Positions 13,001 to 22,293 of a DNA stretch of 64,000 nt are shown piece after piece (within the stretch, counting starts at the first letter, position 1; each line of letters starts with the position of its first letter). The stretch comes from Gordius sp. MW1 (lineage: Eukaryota; Nematomorpha; Gordioida; Gordea; Gordiidae). Where the stretch lies: NCBI GenBank assembly GCA_964036665.1, contig OZ038530.1, forward strand, positions 22,652,001-22,716,000, read 5' to 3'. The notes beneath the pieces are model-generated. The model was not told where the DNA came from. It worked only from the letters and a program-made list of their open reading frames with translations, and did not search any database. The translations under genes and the position numbers were made by a program.

Positions 13001-15268
13001 AATTTGCAATTTGATAAAAAACAAACACCATAATTTGTTCTTGTGATAATTGGTTATACCGCTATCTATAAATATTTTTGTTGGAAATGCAATTTTTCGT
13101 TTGACCATCTTGTAGCCGCTCTCAAACTTTTTATGATTGAAATATGATAATGGGTCATAAAGAAGTTCACATTGTGAAATTGGTGATTTCATATACCGGA
13201 GAAATATGTTTTTATGACTTTTCACTAATTTTACCACAAAAAATTAACCGCAAAAGTTTGAGGTTTATTGTTAGATTATTTCGATAGAGAATTTTTTTAG
13301 GAACAAAATGCACCAAAATTTGAGTGAATAACACAATTACTTTCAAAAATATGACAAAAATAGTAAAATCCAAAAAACGCTCCCGAACGTGATTTTGGCC
13401 CTTTAAACGTCCATAACTTAAAAAGTATTGGCCCAAAATGGCTAAAACTTTCAGAATTTAATCTAAATGAGGTCTACACCCTGACCAAAAATTATCCTGA
13501 TCTGAGATGGTCGATCGAAAATCGTCTTTTTTTGACAAATCGACATGGAATGGCCCAACAACGATTTTGATGCAAAACTTTTTGTAAGCTTAAATGTTGT
13601 ACGTTTTCAAATTTTTAGGTATCGGCAAGGTTTGGATTTAATCTCAAGAGTTAAAATAAACAAAAAAAAACGCTTTTAACTAACAAAAAACAAATTATTA
13701 ATAATTACAACGGAGTTTGACGGGTGAAATTGAATCGAGTATTTAGACAAAGGTAAATAAGCGCGATTTAAATCTGAATCCGATATTAAGACAAGCCCTT
13801 AGATGGGAAATCGCGTTTTTCATCAAAAGTGGTACACGTGGAAAAATGTATGGTGGAGAGCACTGCCAAATTTATTTCCACGTATTTTTACCTTAAATCT
13901 ACCCCAAAATTATTTTTAAATTTCAAGTCCGGACGGGTCGGAAATTAGGCTTAATAATCTCATAACATAATGTTTTTTAGATGTTGTTTTAAATGAAATA
14001 ATGCCCAATTATATATGGGACTCAATAAAAACGTTTTAATATATACAGCTTTAAAAATTAAAAAAATCAAATTATACATATTAAAATTATATAAAGCAAC
14101 AGTGTAGACAAGTTGCCACAAGATATGTATAGATATAAAGGTAATCAGTCGGGCACAAAAACTAATGTATATGAAATTTGGGCCCGGGCGAGGTCGAAAA
14201 AATAAAGCCAAACAGCAGTCATAGTCTATTTGCGGAAGGAAAATTAAAATCTTAATTACAGAAGCATAAGTCCACAACCATTACAAACCTGTTCAAGTTT
14301 CCACAGCTCAATTATTGATAAATTACATGTGACAAGACAGGACAGACGGACACCAAAATTGCCATAAATTGCATAGCAATTAAAAGAAATTAACCGCCCA
14401 GTCTACCACTATAAAGGGCTTAATAAAGTCGAAACTTTAACATAGAAAGTGTGTATGGGCATTTTTGTTGGTACAATAAAATTCTCCTATATTGAGACAA
14501 GCCAGTATTTGTCATTTCATTTTGCAAATCATATTATATAACATGTTGGTGTGAGCTAATATTTAAGTAAATTGGAAAAAAACTAGGTTAACACTTAACT
14601 AGCGAAAGCCCAACATATATTTGCATATTTTTAGGAAATTCGACACATCAATGAGTAAAGTAAATATTGATGTCTAAGTAATATCTTAATAATGTAACAT
14701 TGCAAAACTCAAAAATGTTAGGGCCTGTAGGTTGCTATGACAATTATTGACTAGGGGATAAAGATGACAATATGAGTTAAAATAACTTGTATTCAAATGT
14801 TATTGATTCTTATAATTTAGGCCAAAAAAAAAAATTTATAAGTTTATGTTTGACAAATTTAATAAACCTAAAGTCATCTATGATTGTTTTGATAAGTAAA
14901 TAAACTAATAAAAAATGAAAACTAAAAATATTGACTAAATTTATGTTAAAGATGTGTTAAGTTGTTGTACCAAAAATGTATCACAAAAGATAAATTATAT
15001 TTACACCACAGAAATAAATTGATAAAATCATCGAAGACTATGATATTAAATAGATAAAAGAATTATATTCTTAAATATAAAATTCAAACACACACAATTA
15101 AACAGCATATTTTTTAAATAAAAGAATTTTATTGGTAAAAATATATTCTGAAATATATACCTAATAGGTTATAATAGAAAATTATAAACAAAAGGCTTAA
15201 TTCATATAATATGTAAATTCCTAAAATAATATACTTACAGCTTTTAAGGCTGAAAGCCGATCTTTCAT
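1073..15268 (-). CDS. Syx1A: syntaxin-1 (plasma-membrane Qa-SNARE), complete, 10 exons
   Basis: Syntaxin-1 is the target-membrane SNARE that pairs with SNAP-25 and synaptobrevin to fuse synaptic vesicles. Coding exons (minus): 15239-15268, 7271-7375, 6050-6149, 5644-5718, 4631-4704, 3940-4048, 3321-3394, 2324-2461, 1335-1445, 1073-1150. All have AG/GT borders and matching phases, totalling 894 nt (297 aa), the normal family length. The start reads [10 protein letters not shown], as expected for the family. The Habc bundle covers about residues 35-160. The SNARE motif (about 200-262) includes [20 protein letters not shown], and the zero-layer Gln is residue 235, the last residue of exon 8. The C-terminal anchor is residues 275-297. 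The protein ends GIFG-stop, and that TAA lies inside a good donor (GG|GTAAGT). Introns 3-10 kb are packed with MITEs; intron 1 is 7,863 bp. Orthology is very secure; UTRs were not resolved. Confidence 0.96.
2230..2299. mobile_element. hAT-type MITE T1, 3' fragment
   Basis: Only the right half is recognisable: GTCGACCAAACAAAAC followed by a degraded acaacacta end. It lies in the last-but-one syntaxin intron, 18 bp from the donor of the exon at 2324. Confidence 0.7.
2530..2785. repeat. dispersed repeat, diverged copy of part of 13160-13425
   Basis: About 255 bp align by eye with the inner part of the mariner-like element at 12838-13799. Shared blocks include gaattggtgatttc, gttaaccgcaaaag, ttatttcgatagagaa and cgtccataacttaaaaag. 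It is probably a truncated copy of that element. It lies in a syntaxin intron. Confidence 0.75.
2995..3132. mobile_element. short hAT MITE (family T2, TIR CATGGGCGTAGCCA), perfect TSD
   Basis: A 138-bp element with 14-bp perfect TIRs, catgggcgtagcca and tggctacgcccatg. It is flanked by 8-bp direct repeats cactcgtc (2987-2994 and 3133-3140). The interior has a G-run near the left end. It lies in a syntaxin intron. The TIR resembles that of the larger hAT at 51774-53900. Confidence 0.92.
3768..3927. mobile_element. hAT-type MITE T1, 5'-truncated
   Basis: Inner blocks GGTCGACTAAACATAAGCAG and TTTAGTCGACTAAAAC are present, with a degraded right end (acaacccta). The right end is 6 bp from the donor (3934-3939) of syntaxin exon 6. 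Confidence 0.78.
4162..4347. mobile_element. hAT-type MITE T1
   Basis: Left end tagtgttgtaaaaaggg, right end ccgtttttaaaacacta. The TSDs match at 7 of 8 positions: gtccgagg (4154-4161) and gtcggagg (4348-4355). Syntaxin intron. Confidence 0.88.
4967..5170. mobile_element. hAT-type MITE T1
   Basis: Left end taatgctgtaaaaacg, right end cacagcacta, with typical inner GGTCGACC and TAGTCGACTAAACATAAA blocks. The TSDs are eroded. Syntaxin intron. Confidence 0.8.
6399..6591. mobile_element. hAT-type MITE T1
   Basis: Left end gagtgttgtaaaaag, right end ttttacaacacta. The TSDs match at 7 of 8 positions: gaaggcag (6391-6398) and gaacgcag (6592-6599). Syntaxin intron. Confidence 0.87.
6777..6943. mobile_element. 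hAT-type MITE T1
   Basis: Left end tagtgttgtacaaa, right end ccgtttttgaaatacta. The TSDs match at 6 of 8: ttttcggc and ggttcggc. Second copy in the same syntaxin intron. Confidence 0.82.
7530..7679. mobile_element. short hAT MITE T2
   Basis: TIRs catgggcgtagccag and tggctacgtccatg. The TSDs match at 7 of 8: agtctatg (7522-7529) and aatctatg (7680-7687). There is an internal run of nine G. It lies in syntaxin intron 1. Confidence 0.88.
8110..8319. mobile_element. hAT-type MITE T1
   Basis: Left end tagggttgtaaaaacgg, right end ccgtttttttacaacacta. The TSDs match at 6 of 8: ctgcctgc and atgtctgc. It lies in syntaxin intron 1. Confidence 0.85.
9158..9408. repeat. dispersed repeat family R3, copy 1
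   Basis: About 250 bp shared by eye with 12105-12342 and 14105-14394. Shared blocks include cgaggtcgaaa, aaagccaa, cagcggtcat, aagtttccac, and a tail resembling cccataaattgcatagcaatt. The head, caacctagacaagttg, also appears at the right edge of the window (63984-64000). No ORF or clear TIR; class unknown. Confidence 0.65.
9925..10060. repeat. GC-rich transposon remnant
   Basis: A block rich in cccgagcc / gggcccgag words inside AT-rich intron DNA. It resembles the subterminal repeats of the hAT-like element at 36660-37474. No ends were identified. Confidence 0.4.
10118..10862. mobile_element. non-coding element with long inverted terminal repeats
   Basis: The block 10118-10290 is repeated inverted at about 10670-10862. 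Both arms carry gggagacatag, gggagattgccaaattcaaa and a gtaaatt..act block. A diverged third arm lies at 3580-3765. The middle holds no conserved coding sequence. Probably a MITE or foldback DNA transposon of unknown superfamily. Confidence 0.65.
11419..11609. mobile_element. hAT-type MITE T1
   Basis: Left end tagtgttgtacaaacgg, right end ccgtttctacaacacta. The TSDs match at 6 of 8: gttagagg (11411-11418) and gttagatc (11610-11617). It lies in syntaxin intron 1. Confidence 0.88.
12105..12342. repeat. dispersed repeat family R3, copy 2
   Basis: Same blocks as 9158-9408, in the same order: tcggtcgggccc, gcgaggtcgaaaa, aagccaaccagcggtcatt, gtttccacggcaatta, and a tail gcccataaattgcagagcg. It is followed by a long G-run. 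Confidence 0.65.
12838..13799. mobile_element. mariner-like non-autonomous element (TA TSD)
   Basis: The ends are aaggcttgtcttaatatcgg and, inverted, gatattaagacaagccct. TA lies outside both ends. Just inside each end comes a gctgcgcagcaaaa-type palindrome or a Gln/Asn-like AT stretch. A shorter copy is at 62562-62849 and an inner fragment at 2530-2785. There is no transposase ORF, so it is non-autonomous; a TA target suggests the Tc1/mariner superfamily. Confidence 0.75.
14105..14394. repeat. dispersed repeat family R3, copy 3
   Basis: Carries aatcagtcgggc, ggcgaggtcgaaaa, aaagccaaacagcagtcat, caagtttccacag and the tail gccataaattgcatagcaatt. It is the longest of the three copies. It lies in syntaxin intron 1. 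Confidence 0.65.
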
Positions 15269-15569
15269 ATTATAAGTAAATATGGAATAACCGTCATCAA
15301 ATATAAATTAGTTGATTAGTTGTTTAATCTATTAAATTGGTACATTTATGTGGCACATGAAATGTAAATCAATAACCAGACGATTTTTAAAGTTACATTG
15401 AAAAGCGTATAATTTATAGGCCACGAGGAATAAAAATAATAAAGTTTCAAGTCTTTATTTTATTAAACTAAAAAAACTGACTTAAAATTAAGAAACACGA
15501 GCAAGTAAAAATAAGCTATACGTCATTATAATTATAATAGCTTTGCTCTTCTTCTGCCTTAATTTCTCA

Positions 15570-16020
15570 TGTTTTCGCTCCATACATCGTGGGTAACAAT
15601 AACCGTGCTATATAATCTTTAGTTTGAGTTGTATGTGTTTGTCACAGTGTACATCACTCCCTGAACTTTCTTAATTTCGTTTTTCACACCTCAATTACAT
15701 TGTACCCTTGAACCAAGATATTTGAATTCTTTCTTACTGCTTAAACACCAGTCATCGATTTGCAATGTGTTTTTTTGTTCATCTCTCGACTTTGAGCATG
15801 AGTTTTATCTCGGTTGACCCTAAGGCATTTGCTTTCAATTCGCTCCATCAACACTTTTACCTGCTCTGCCGATTCCACATTTGCATCACAGCACTATCAT
15901 CCGCAAAGAGCATTGCCCAAGGTGATTAGGGGGTTTAGGTCTTTATTTATCGAATCTATTATTGTTAAGAAGAGCAATGAACTTTGTGCTGATCCTGGAT
16001 GCACACCGAATTTAAACCAA
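15570..16020 (-). pseudogene. LINE reverse transcriptase remnant (FADD motif)
   Basis: The minus strand reads, over several frames, LHPGSA, then SPWAMLFADD, and after a frameshift ESAEQVKVLMERIE, LRVNRDKTH and KEFKYLGS. This is the palm-domain order of RTE/Jockey-type non-LTR reverse transcriptases. FADD stands in for the usual YADD catalytic box. Frameshifts and a stop make it a dead fragment. It lies upstream of syntaxin exon 1, so it could sit in that gene's promoter region. Confidence 0.75.
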
Positions 16021-16875
16021 ATCTTTTTAATGTAAGCACATAGTCACTAGAGCTATAGCGCATAAATGTAAATCCCTATAATCTTTTATAGCGGCCACTC
16101 TTTTGTCCTGATTTCGTTTATATTTTTTAAGAAAACTATAAATTTGCTTTGATTATATTTAAGTGTGTAATTATTAGTTAGAAAATTAATTTAAAAATGT
16201 GGACTATTTGGATTTTCAATATTTCAAATAATGAACAATGTAAAAAAAAAATATTTGTTTACCATCCAATAATGTTAGCACATAAAAGATTTATGACAAT
16301 ATTTGTAAAATATTAGCAGATAACATAATAATCACTCGCCGATATTTATAAATAATTTTAAAAATATAACGCTGATAAAAAAATTGTGTAAAAGGGGTGT
16401 TTGATACATTTTTTAAGTGTTTCGATTCTGTCTCAACGAGAATTTTTAACTTGTCTCGACTTAAGAAAATATACGAAAAATTTCTCCTGTTTTATTAAGA
16501 ATATTATAAATGTTAAAAAATTAAAATGGCAGACATTTTTATTTTTGAAAAACTGTATTACGCAAGCTTTTAAAGATTTAGCTCGACACGACTTCTTACT
16601 GACAATATAAAAATATGAATTATTTCTTAAATATAACATTTTCTATGAAAAAGATAAAAAAAAAACTATAAATATATTCTAAATTTAGTACGAAAGGACC
16701 CTTTTTTGTTTAATATATATATAATATACCATGATAGTGCGTTAAATTTAGAATTTAATGATGGTGTTTATTGACTCTTTTTAGATTTGAGTTTACAAGT
16801 ACTCTTGTGAGTGTATTAGATTAGAGCTTATGTAATATATACACTTATTGTTAACCCATTAAAGCCTACCGTGGT

Positions 16876-18527
16876 AGTGATGAGGAAAACCAGAAAAAAA
16901 TCTCGGTCTCGTCTCGTCTCGGTTTTTTGAGACGAGACAAGACAAGTCGAGACGAGAATTTGAAAAATTGAGTCGAGATCGAGACAAGAATTTTTACGTC
17001 GAGACAAGACGAGATTTTATCAGAGAGAACCCGGCTTTAATTTTTATTTGTAACTATTGAGACTTAATTTATAATTAAAAATTTTATTTTGTGATATTTA
17101 CATTTAGGATATTAAATGCAAATTAATATGATTTTGAAATTTATGATACTAAATTACTTACGCACCTAATTATCCACTTCGCGCAAATTTCAAATTTGTA
17201 ATATAATATTATTCAAGCTACATAGTATTAGTGGCCCTTAGGGTATATGAACAATTAAATATGTTAATTGCTATGCAATTTATGTATTTATTACTTATTT
17301 GTATAGCATTATTATATAATATAAAAATTTTAGTCCTATAACCAGTTTGTGCACAACAAGTTCATCATCCAATTGAAAAAAGAGCAAGCTCCTCAAATAT
17401 TTACAGTATCCAAAGATGAATCAAATAAAATGTGGAAGTGTAAATTGTACTTTAAAGCAATAAAAATGACTGATAGCAATATTTCATGTTTTCAACGACA
17501 TCTTAAACGTTACCATCATAAGGATTACTATATCCTTTACCCTACTCAAGTTAATAAGGAATTAAACTGCCCAAAAATTCTTTTTTCAGCCAACCTAGAT
17601 GCTTCAGAAAAAAGCATTTAACAGCTATTATATATCAAACATATTCTTTAAAAATGACTGAATAAGTGTATATATTATAAAATTAGTTAATTAACAAAGA
17701 TAATTATCCCAATCTAGCAGCTTTGGCTAGAGATTTTCTGAGCACCCAGGCGACCTCGGTGCCTGCCGAAAGATTGTTTTTGAAAGCGTCTCTGACTATT
17801 CAAAAACATTGCAATTGAATAAATTATGAATCTGTCAGGAGCTTGCTACGCCTAAACTTATGGCACACCTCAACAATTTTCAACCCATCACATTTATAAC
17901 ATTTTACGTCAAAATATGGGCTTGGCAGATGCATTCAATTTTACTAAATTTTTTGCTTAAAATACATTAACATAAGCTTTATTAGTACGTAATTATTTTC
18001 TGTCATTAATAATAAATGGATTAAGTTAATACTTTGTTATATATAAAGAAATGTCACACTATAATAGAATTGTTTACATTTTATATTTAACAACTCTACG
18101 TAAATTATATATGTGCAATTAACGTAAGATCTCAAAACTTTTATTTCTTCCAACAATAATGCTTATTTTTTTTTATATTTGCAATTTATCATGTTAAAAT
18201 GTAATGATATTATTTACTTTATCCTTTTATTGAGCCTTAGCCAGGAAATAAAATTTAATAATTATTAACTTTATACCTTTGAATTAAGTAGTATATTACA
18301 CCTATATTAATGCTTCCTAACTTACGTTACTCATCTAGCTTGTGTTTTTGGGTTTAAGAAAATGGTTCCATTTTACCATCTTAAATTTATAAAAGTCAAA
18401 AAAACATATAGGGTATAATTATTTTTAAAAGTCGAGACGAGAAATCGCGCCGAGACATCGAGATTTAATAATCGCACACGAGATTTTGCTTTCGAGACCG
18501 AGACGAGATCGAAACACTAGTATTGAA
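16876..18527 (+). pseudogene. hAT transposon remnant (BED finger plus dimerisation domain)
   Basis: Both edges (16896-17025 and 18428-18520) carry clusters of gagacgagac / gtctcgtctc words, typical of subterminal transposase sites. On the plus strand, 17349-17621 encodes a BED-type finger region with the spacing cysteine lost and a C-terminal RHLKRYHH. Then 17708-17880 reads NLAALARDFL, ATSVPAERLF and LTIQKHCN, a hAT C-terminal dimerisation signature, with a stop and most of the catalytic region deleted. Exact ends and TSD were not found; the right end reads ...cgaaacacta. Confidence 0.75.
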
Positions 18528-19074
18528 CTACTCCGTCTCACCTTTTCCTGCAATTCCATTTTATTCAATGGACAAATTTATGCCATCCCTAAAAAGATAC
18601 TTTTAAATTTAGACATAGTGATTTTTTATTTCTCTTGATAAAATTAAAAATGGCTTAACCATATCTTGTTTATATAAACTCCAATTTTTAGTTGGTAATT
18701 CTTAAAGCGGTGATCACATTTTTGAATTAATATTTAGTTACAAAATAGGGTCCACTGTTTTTAATTTCAAATTGTTTGGAATGTTTTTGATTGACTCTTT
18801 GTCGTATTATTAATATTTAACTTAAAGGATTATTATATAAGTAAAGCAACTAATGACAATCTAGCATTTTATTCTGAGCACGCCAAATTATCTCTCTTCT
18901 ATCACCTTTTTATTATGTGTCTTGATTGAAAAACGAGGAAAATTAAATGGTATAACAAATTCACGTTATTTGCACATTGTCTTCTAACTTATGATATTTC
19001 TTATTATAACTTGCTTACATACGAGTTGCTCTTAAACTTTTGAAGCAAATTTAAGAATTTTCGGAACGATCGGT

Positions 19075-20766
19075 TTACAACGAATTTGCGTAAGATTTGC
19101 AGTAACAAAATTTGCGAAGTTCGGCATCGCCTATGCATAAGGATTGTTTGTTGTATCTATTGACGCGAGATATGTCGCCTGTCATTTCGACAAAGACTGA
19201 AGTATTTTGATTGAACAAAAATGATGCTTCAAAAATTCCCCCACTCGGTTTAGCGACTATAGTAATGAGTATTCGTAAATCATCAATTTGAGAATATCTA
19301 GTTATATTCCCGTATGCCCAATGTTCTTTATCCTCTTTATTATTAATGGCTTTTATAAGTTGTGATACGCATTATTAAACATTTCGTTATCGGGCCATTT
19401 AGAAACAAATATTCTTACGGTCGTAACAATTTCTAGGGCGACACATAAATCAGCATACGGAGAGATGGCCTAATTCATATTTGCAATCATCATAGTATTA
19501 GCTCCTGCCAATAATTTTTCGTTGTTACCTGGTTCGTGCATTGTGCCTACAACATTACACGAGCAAAATTGTTGAGGAATAAAAGCGGTTTCGCAACTTC
19601 GATTATCAGGTATTTCATCGTCGAATAGGCTGTAACTTCTAAAGTACGTGGCGTTTCTCGAAGGTTCTACATCCTAGCTAGTATTAGACCGTTGGACATC
19701 CTGTCCAGATTTTCCCCTTGATTCAGTGATCAAACTGAGTAGACTACTCAATGTATTGCGAAAATCGAAAGGCGTGACTATTTTATCGACGTTTTTGGCG
19801 ATATACGCTGCGAGCAATGGATATTCCTTTACAAACCATTTAGGTGGCAATAGGTATAACAGCGAAAGTCATTCTTCCATCATACCTTAAAACATATTAT
19901 TTTAAAGATCAAAATTTGTTCGGAATGTCAATTAAAAACATCTACTCTTAGTCATAAGATTTTAAATTACAGGAGGTACATTCTTTGTGTAAATTACTAT
20001 GGAGATATAATTAAATATTCCAACCTGTCAATGATATGCGAAAATCTCCATAACGCATTCCATGATCGCCAAACACAAATAGCATCGTATTGTCAAGTTT
20101 ATTGGAGTCGAAAAGTTGCTTGAAAAAGTTAAACATAATATCATCTAAGTAGCGTATGTCATTTAATTCTTCATGTGTTAGTCTTGTTGTGTAAAGTAGG
20201 CAAAAATACGGATGATTATAGAATGAGTTTAGCAATTGATTCGAGTATTCAAACATTGCTCTACTTCGTGTTTATCGTGTAAACAATGATTTAGATCATA
20301 CAAATTTGCAGCAAATATTTCAAATGGTCTGTAATAAAAATCTGTCGGTGCCAACCAAAACCCTTTACGCAACAAATTGAAAGTTGCCATTTCAGGACTA
20401 TCTTCTACAAACATTGTCGTATGGCCATGACTTTTAAAATGGTTCCATATGAAAGTGTAGTTATCAAAAAAGTCATCTTTGGCAAAGCTAGTTGGAAATT
20501 CTCTAACAAAATGTCCGGTTGTTGAAGGTATTAAGTTGGGAAACGTATTATCAGCTACCTTAATAAACCCTTAAATAAATATGATTGTAATTTAAGATAT
20601 GCATACGTTCGTGGTAATCTACGCAATTTAGTCGAGAAGTAGAATCTATTCCTAACATTAAAATACTTAGATCGTTAATGCCTTGTAAGTTAGCGACTTT
20701 TTCATTGGCATCAACCAATTTATATATATTAGGAAGGAGGGGTGGTGGGTTTGTTGATTTTGATTG
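19075..20766 (-). pseudogene. DUF229 sulfatase-like gene, 3' part (disrupted)
   Basis: DUF229 proteins are secreted or membrane sulfatase/phosphatase-fold proteins common in arthropods and nematodes. Recognisable blocks on the minus strand: 20615-20766 (ILMLGIDSTSRLN), 20238-20571 (VADNTFPNL, FIWNHFKSHG, VEDSPEMATFNLL, PPTDFYYRPFE-like), 20016-20255 (RLTHEELNDIR, LFVFGDHGMRYG), and about 19075-19893 (LPPKWFVKEYP, VTPFDFRNTL, SLFDDEIPDNRSC, FCSC, ISRVNRYNKQS). Breaks include a frameshift near 20250, in-frame stops after MMEE, after SNTS and after NMN in the last exon, and a further frameshift near 19310. The upstream half lies beyond retrotransposon A, at 26731-27235. Clearly a pseudogene; which paralogue it came from is unknown. 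Confidence 0.88.
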
Positions 20767-21202
20767 TAAGATGGCCTCCAAATTTCTGTGTATAAACGAG
20801 CTAAGTATTTATTTAGTATTATATCCTTTCAGAACAAAAAACGCAATGAAATATAATGAATGTGCTTTTCTCCTTTTTATAATGGTGCGATGATAACAAT
20901 GAATTCGCTTTTTTCTAAAGCTCAAAATAAGTGATTGCAAACTACGCGAAAATGAATGAATTATTTTATAATAATTTTATAATAACGATGAATGTGCAAT
21001 TACACTAACTAACGCGAAGGCCATTAAAAGGCTCAACGAAAAGGCAGTTAAAACCAGTAAGCGCTTGAGATGGGTAATAAAATCATAAAATCTTATCCTG
21101 GTGACAAAAGCCAATCGGAAAAGTAGTTAAAACCAGTAAGTGAGGGGGGGGGGGGGTATAGGGGAAAAGAAACCGACTACGAAAACGGTGTGAAACACCA
21201 CA
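20767..21202 (-). repeat. 3' LTR of element A
   Basis: Starts TGTGGTGTTTC on the minus strand and ends CATCTTA. It carries a G-run (C-run on the element strand). It is the twin of 26296-26730. Confidence 0.93.
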
Positions 21203-21213
21203 CCTCCCCCTTT
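21203..21213 (-). other. polypurine tract of element A
   Basis: AAAGGGGGAGG on the minus strand, directly before the 3' LTR: the expected plus-strand DNA primer. Confidence 0.8.
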
Positions 21214-21305
21214 AGCGAGAAGTCGAAGACTTGAAGTCTGTGGTTGTTGTTATTGTTTTCCTTTTCTCTCTCTCTGCGCTTCTCTTTTACGTATCGCGTC
21301 AGTTA

Positions 21306-21400
21306 GCACATTTCGGATGTCGCGTGTGATGGCATAGCACATCTTGGATGTCGCGTGTGATGGCATAGCACATCTTGGATGTCGCGTGTGATGGCATAGC
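21306..21400. repeat. ~33-bp tandem repeat, about three copies
   Basis: Unit gcacatcttggatgtcgcg followed by tgtgatggcata. It lies in the non-coding stretch between ORF3 and the 3' LTR of element A. Confidence 0.85.
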
Positions 21401-21474
21401 TTTTTAATGTCGCAGGTCTCGCGTTCAATGGCATATCTCATACGTCGCAAGCTTTCTTTCTATTTCACTTTCTA

Positions 21475-21685
21475 GGATAATACCCATGTACAATAATGGT
21501 CCCCGACGGATGGATAAAAAACATGTACAATATTCATTGCAGAAGGATAATATATATATATTTGTCTCCTTTCTTTCGGATAATAAACGTGTATAATAAT
21601 TGTTACGGAAGAATAATTTTTTTTTTTTTTTTTTTTAAACATAATAAACATGTAACTGTGAAGCAACAATAATGGTTACAAAAGT
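21475..21685. repeat. degenerate ~40-60-bp repeats plus T-run
   Basis: Repeated ggataata..catgtacaataat words and a 20-odd-base T-run, in the 3' non-coding part of element A. No gene is seen here. Confidence 0.6.
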
Positions 21686-21767
21686 ATAATATATATAATA
21701 TGCGTATGTATTTGGGGGGGGGGGGGGACATTAAACAAACAAAAACAATTAAGCTCGTCTCTGTCCT

Positions 21768-22232
21768 CTAACGAGAAGTCGAAGCGGCCGTCCCATCGAG
21801 GTTCAGGACTTCTAAAGCCCCCTCAATCCGGACTGCCGGTTCTCCCTCCTCCCGGGTCGGACCTATTGGCCTATTAATCGCCTGGGTTTTCGGGCACATC
21901 GGGGGTAGATGCCTCCTCCTGCATGCCCAGCACTTTTTACCACGGGCCCGAGTTAATTCGGCCACCTGGCCTTCTCGACGAGAGCCAGCGGTCACCCCGG
22001 CTTGTACAGACCCCGATGCCCCAGTTCCTGCAGGAATCAACTCCGCAGCTGGTTGGCCGTTTCCCCTTGGTCTCACCCGAGGTGTTGCCGCAACGGGGTG
22101 TACTAGGTTAACCACTCTCGCCCGCCCTGTCGGTTCCACCTCAAAGGTAATCAACAGGGGCCTCCGCACATGGACTGGCGCCGTCGGAATCACTTCCAGA
22201 CGCACATCATACCATGCAGTAGGTATTCTCAT
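21768..22232 (-). CDS. element A ORF3, HLPPMC zinc-knuckle-like protein
   Basis: A 154-aa ORF starting 62 nt after the pol stop. It is GC-rich, unlike the AT-rich ORF1 and pol. It reads MRIPTAWYDVRLEV at the N-terminus, then a Pro/Ala/Arg/Gly-rich middle, then CWACRRRHLPPMC (C-X2-C-X3-H-X4-C) near residues 98-110. Element B's ORF3 has the same ending motif and a similar beginning (SWCRIRITVE). A shared, position-conserved third ORF suggests a real protein, possibly nucleic-acid binding or capsid-related. Function unknown; no envelope features such as a signal peptide or TM segment are seen. Confidence 0.75.
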   Translation of the reverse strand: MRIPTAWYDVRLEVIPTAPVHVRRPLLITFEVEPTGRARVVNLVHPVAATPRVRPRGNGQPAAELIPAGTGASGSVQAGVTAGSRREGQVAELTRARGKKCWACRRRHLPPMCPKTQAINRPIGPTREEGEPAVRIEGALEVLNLDGTAASTSR

Positions 22233-22293
22233 CTAATGCAGAATATAAAAATATAAGATCTAACATTCTACATAAAAAAAAGTCTTTCAACTA

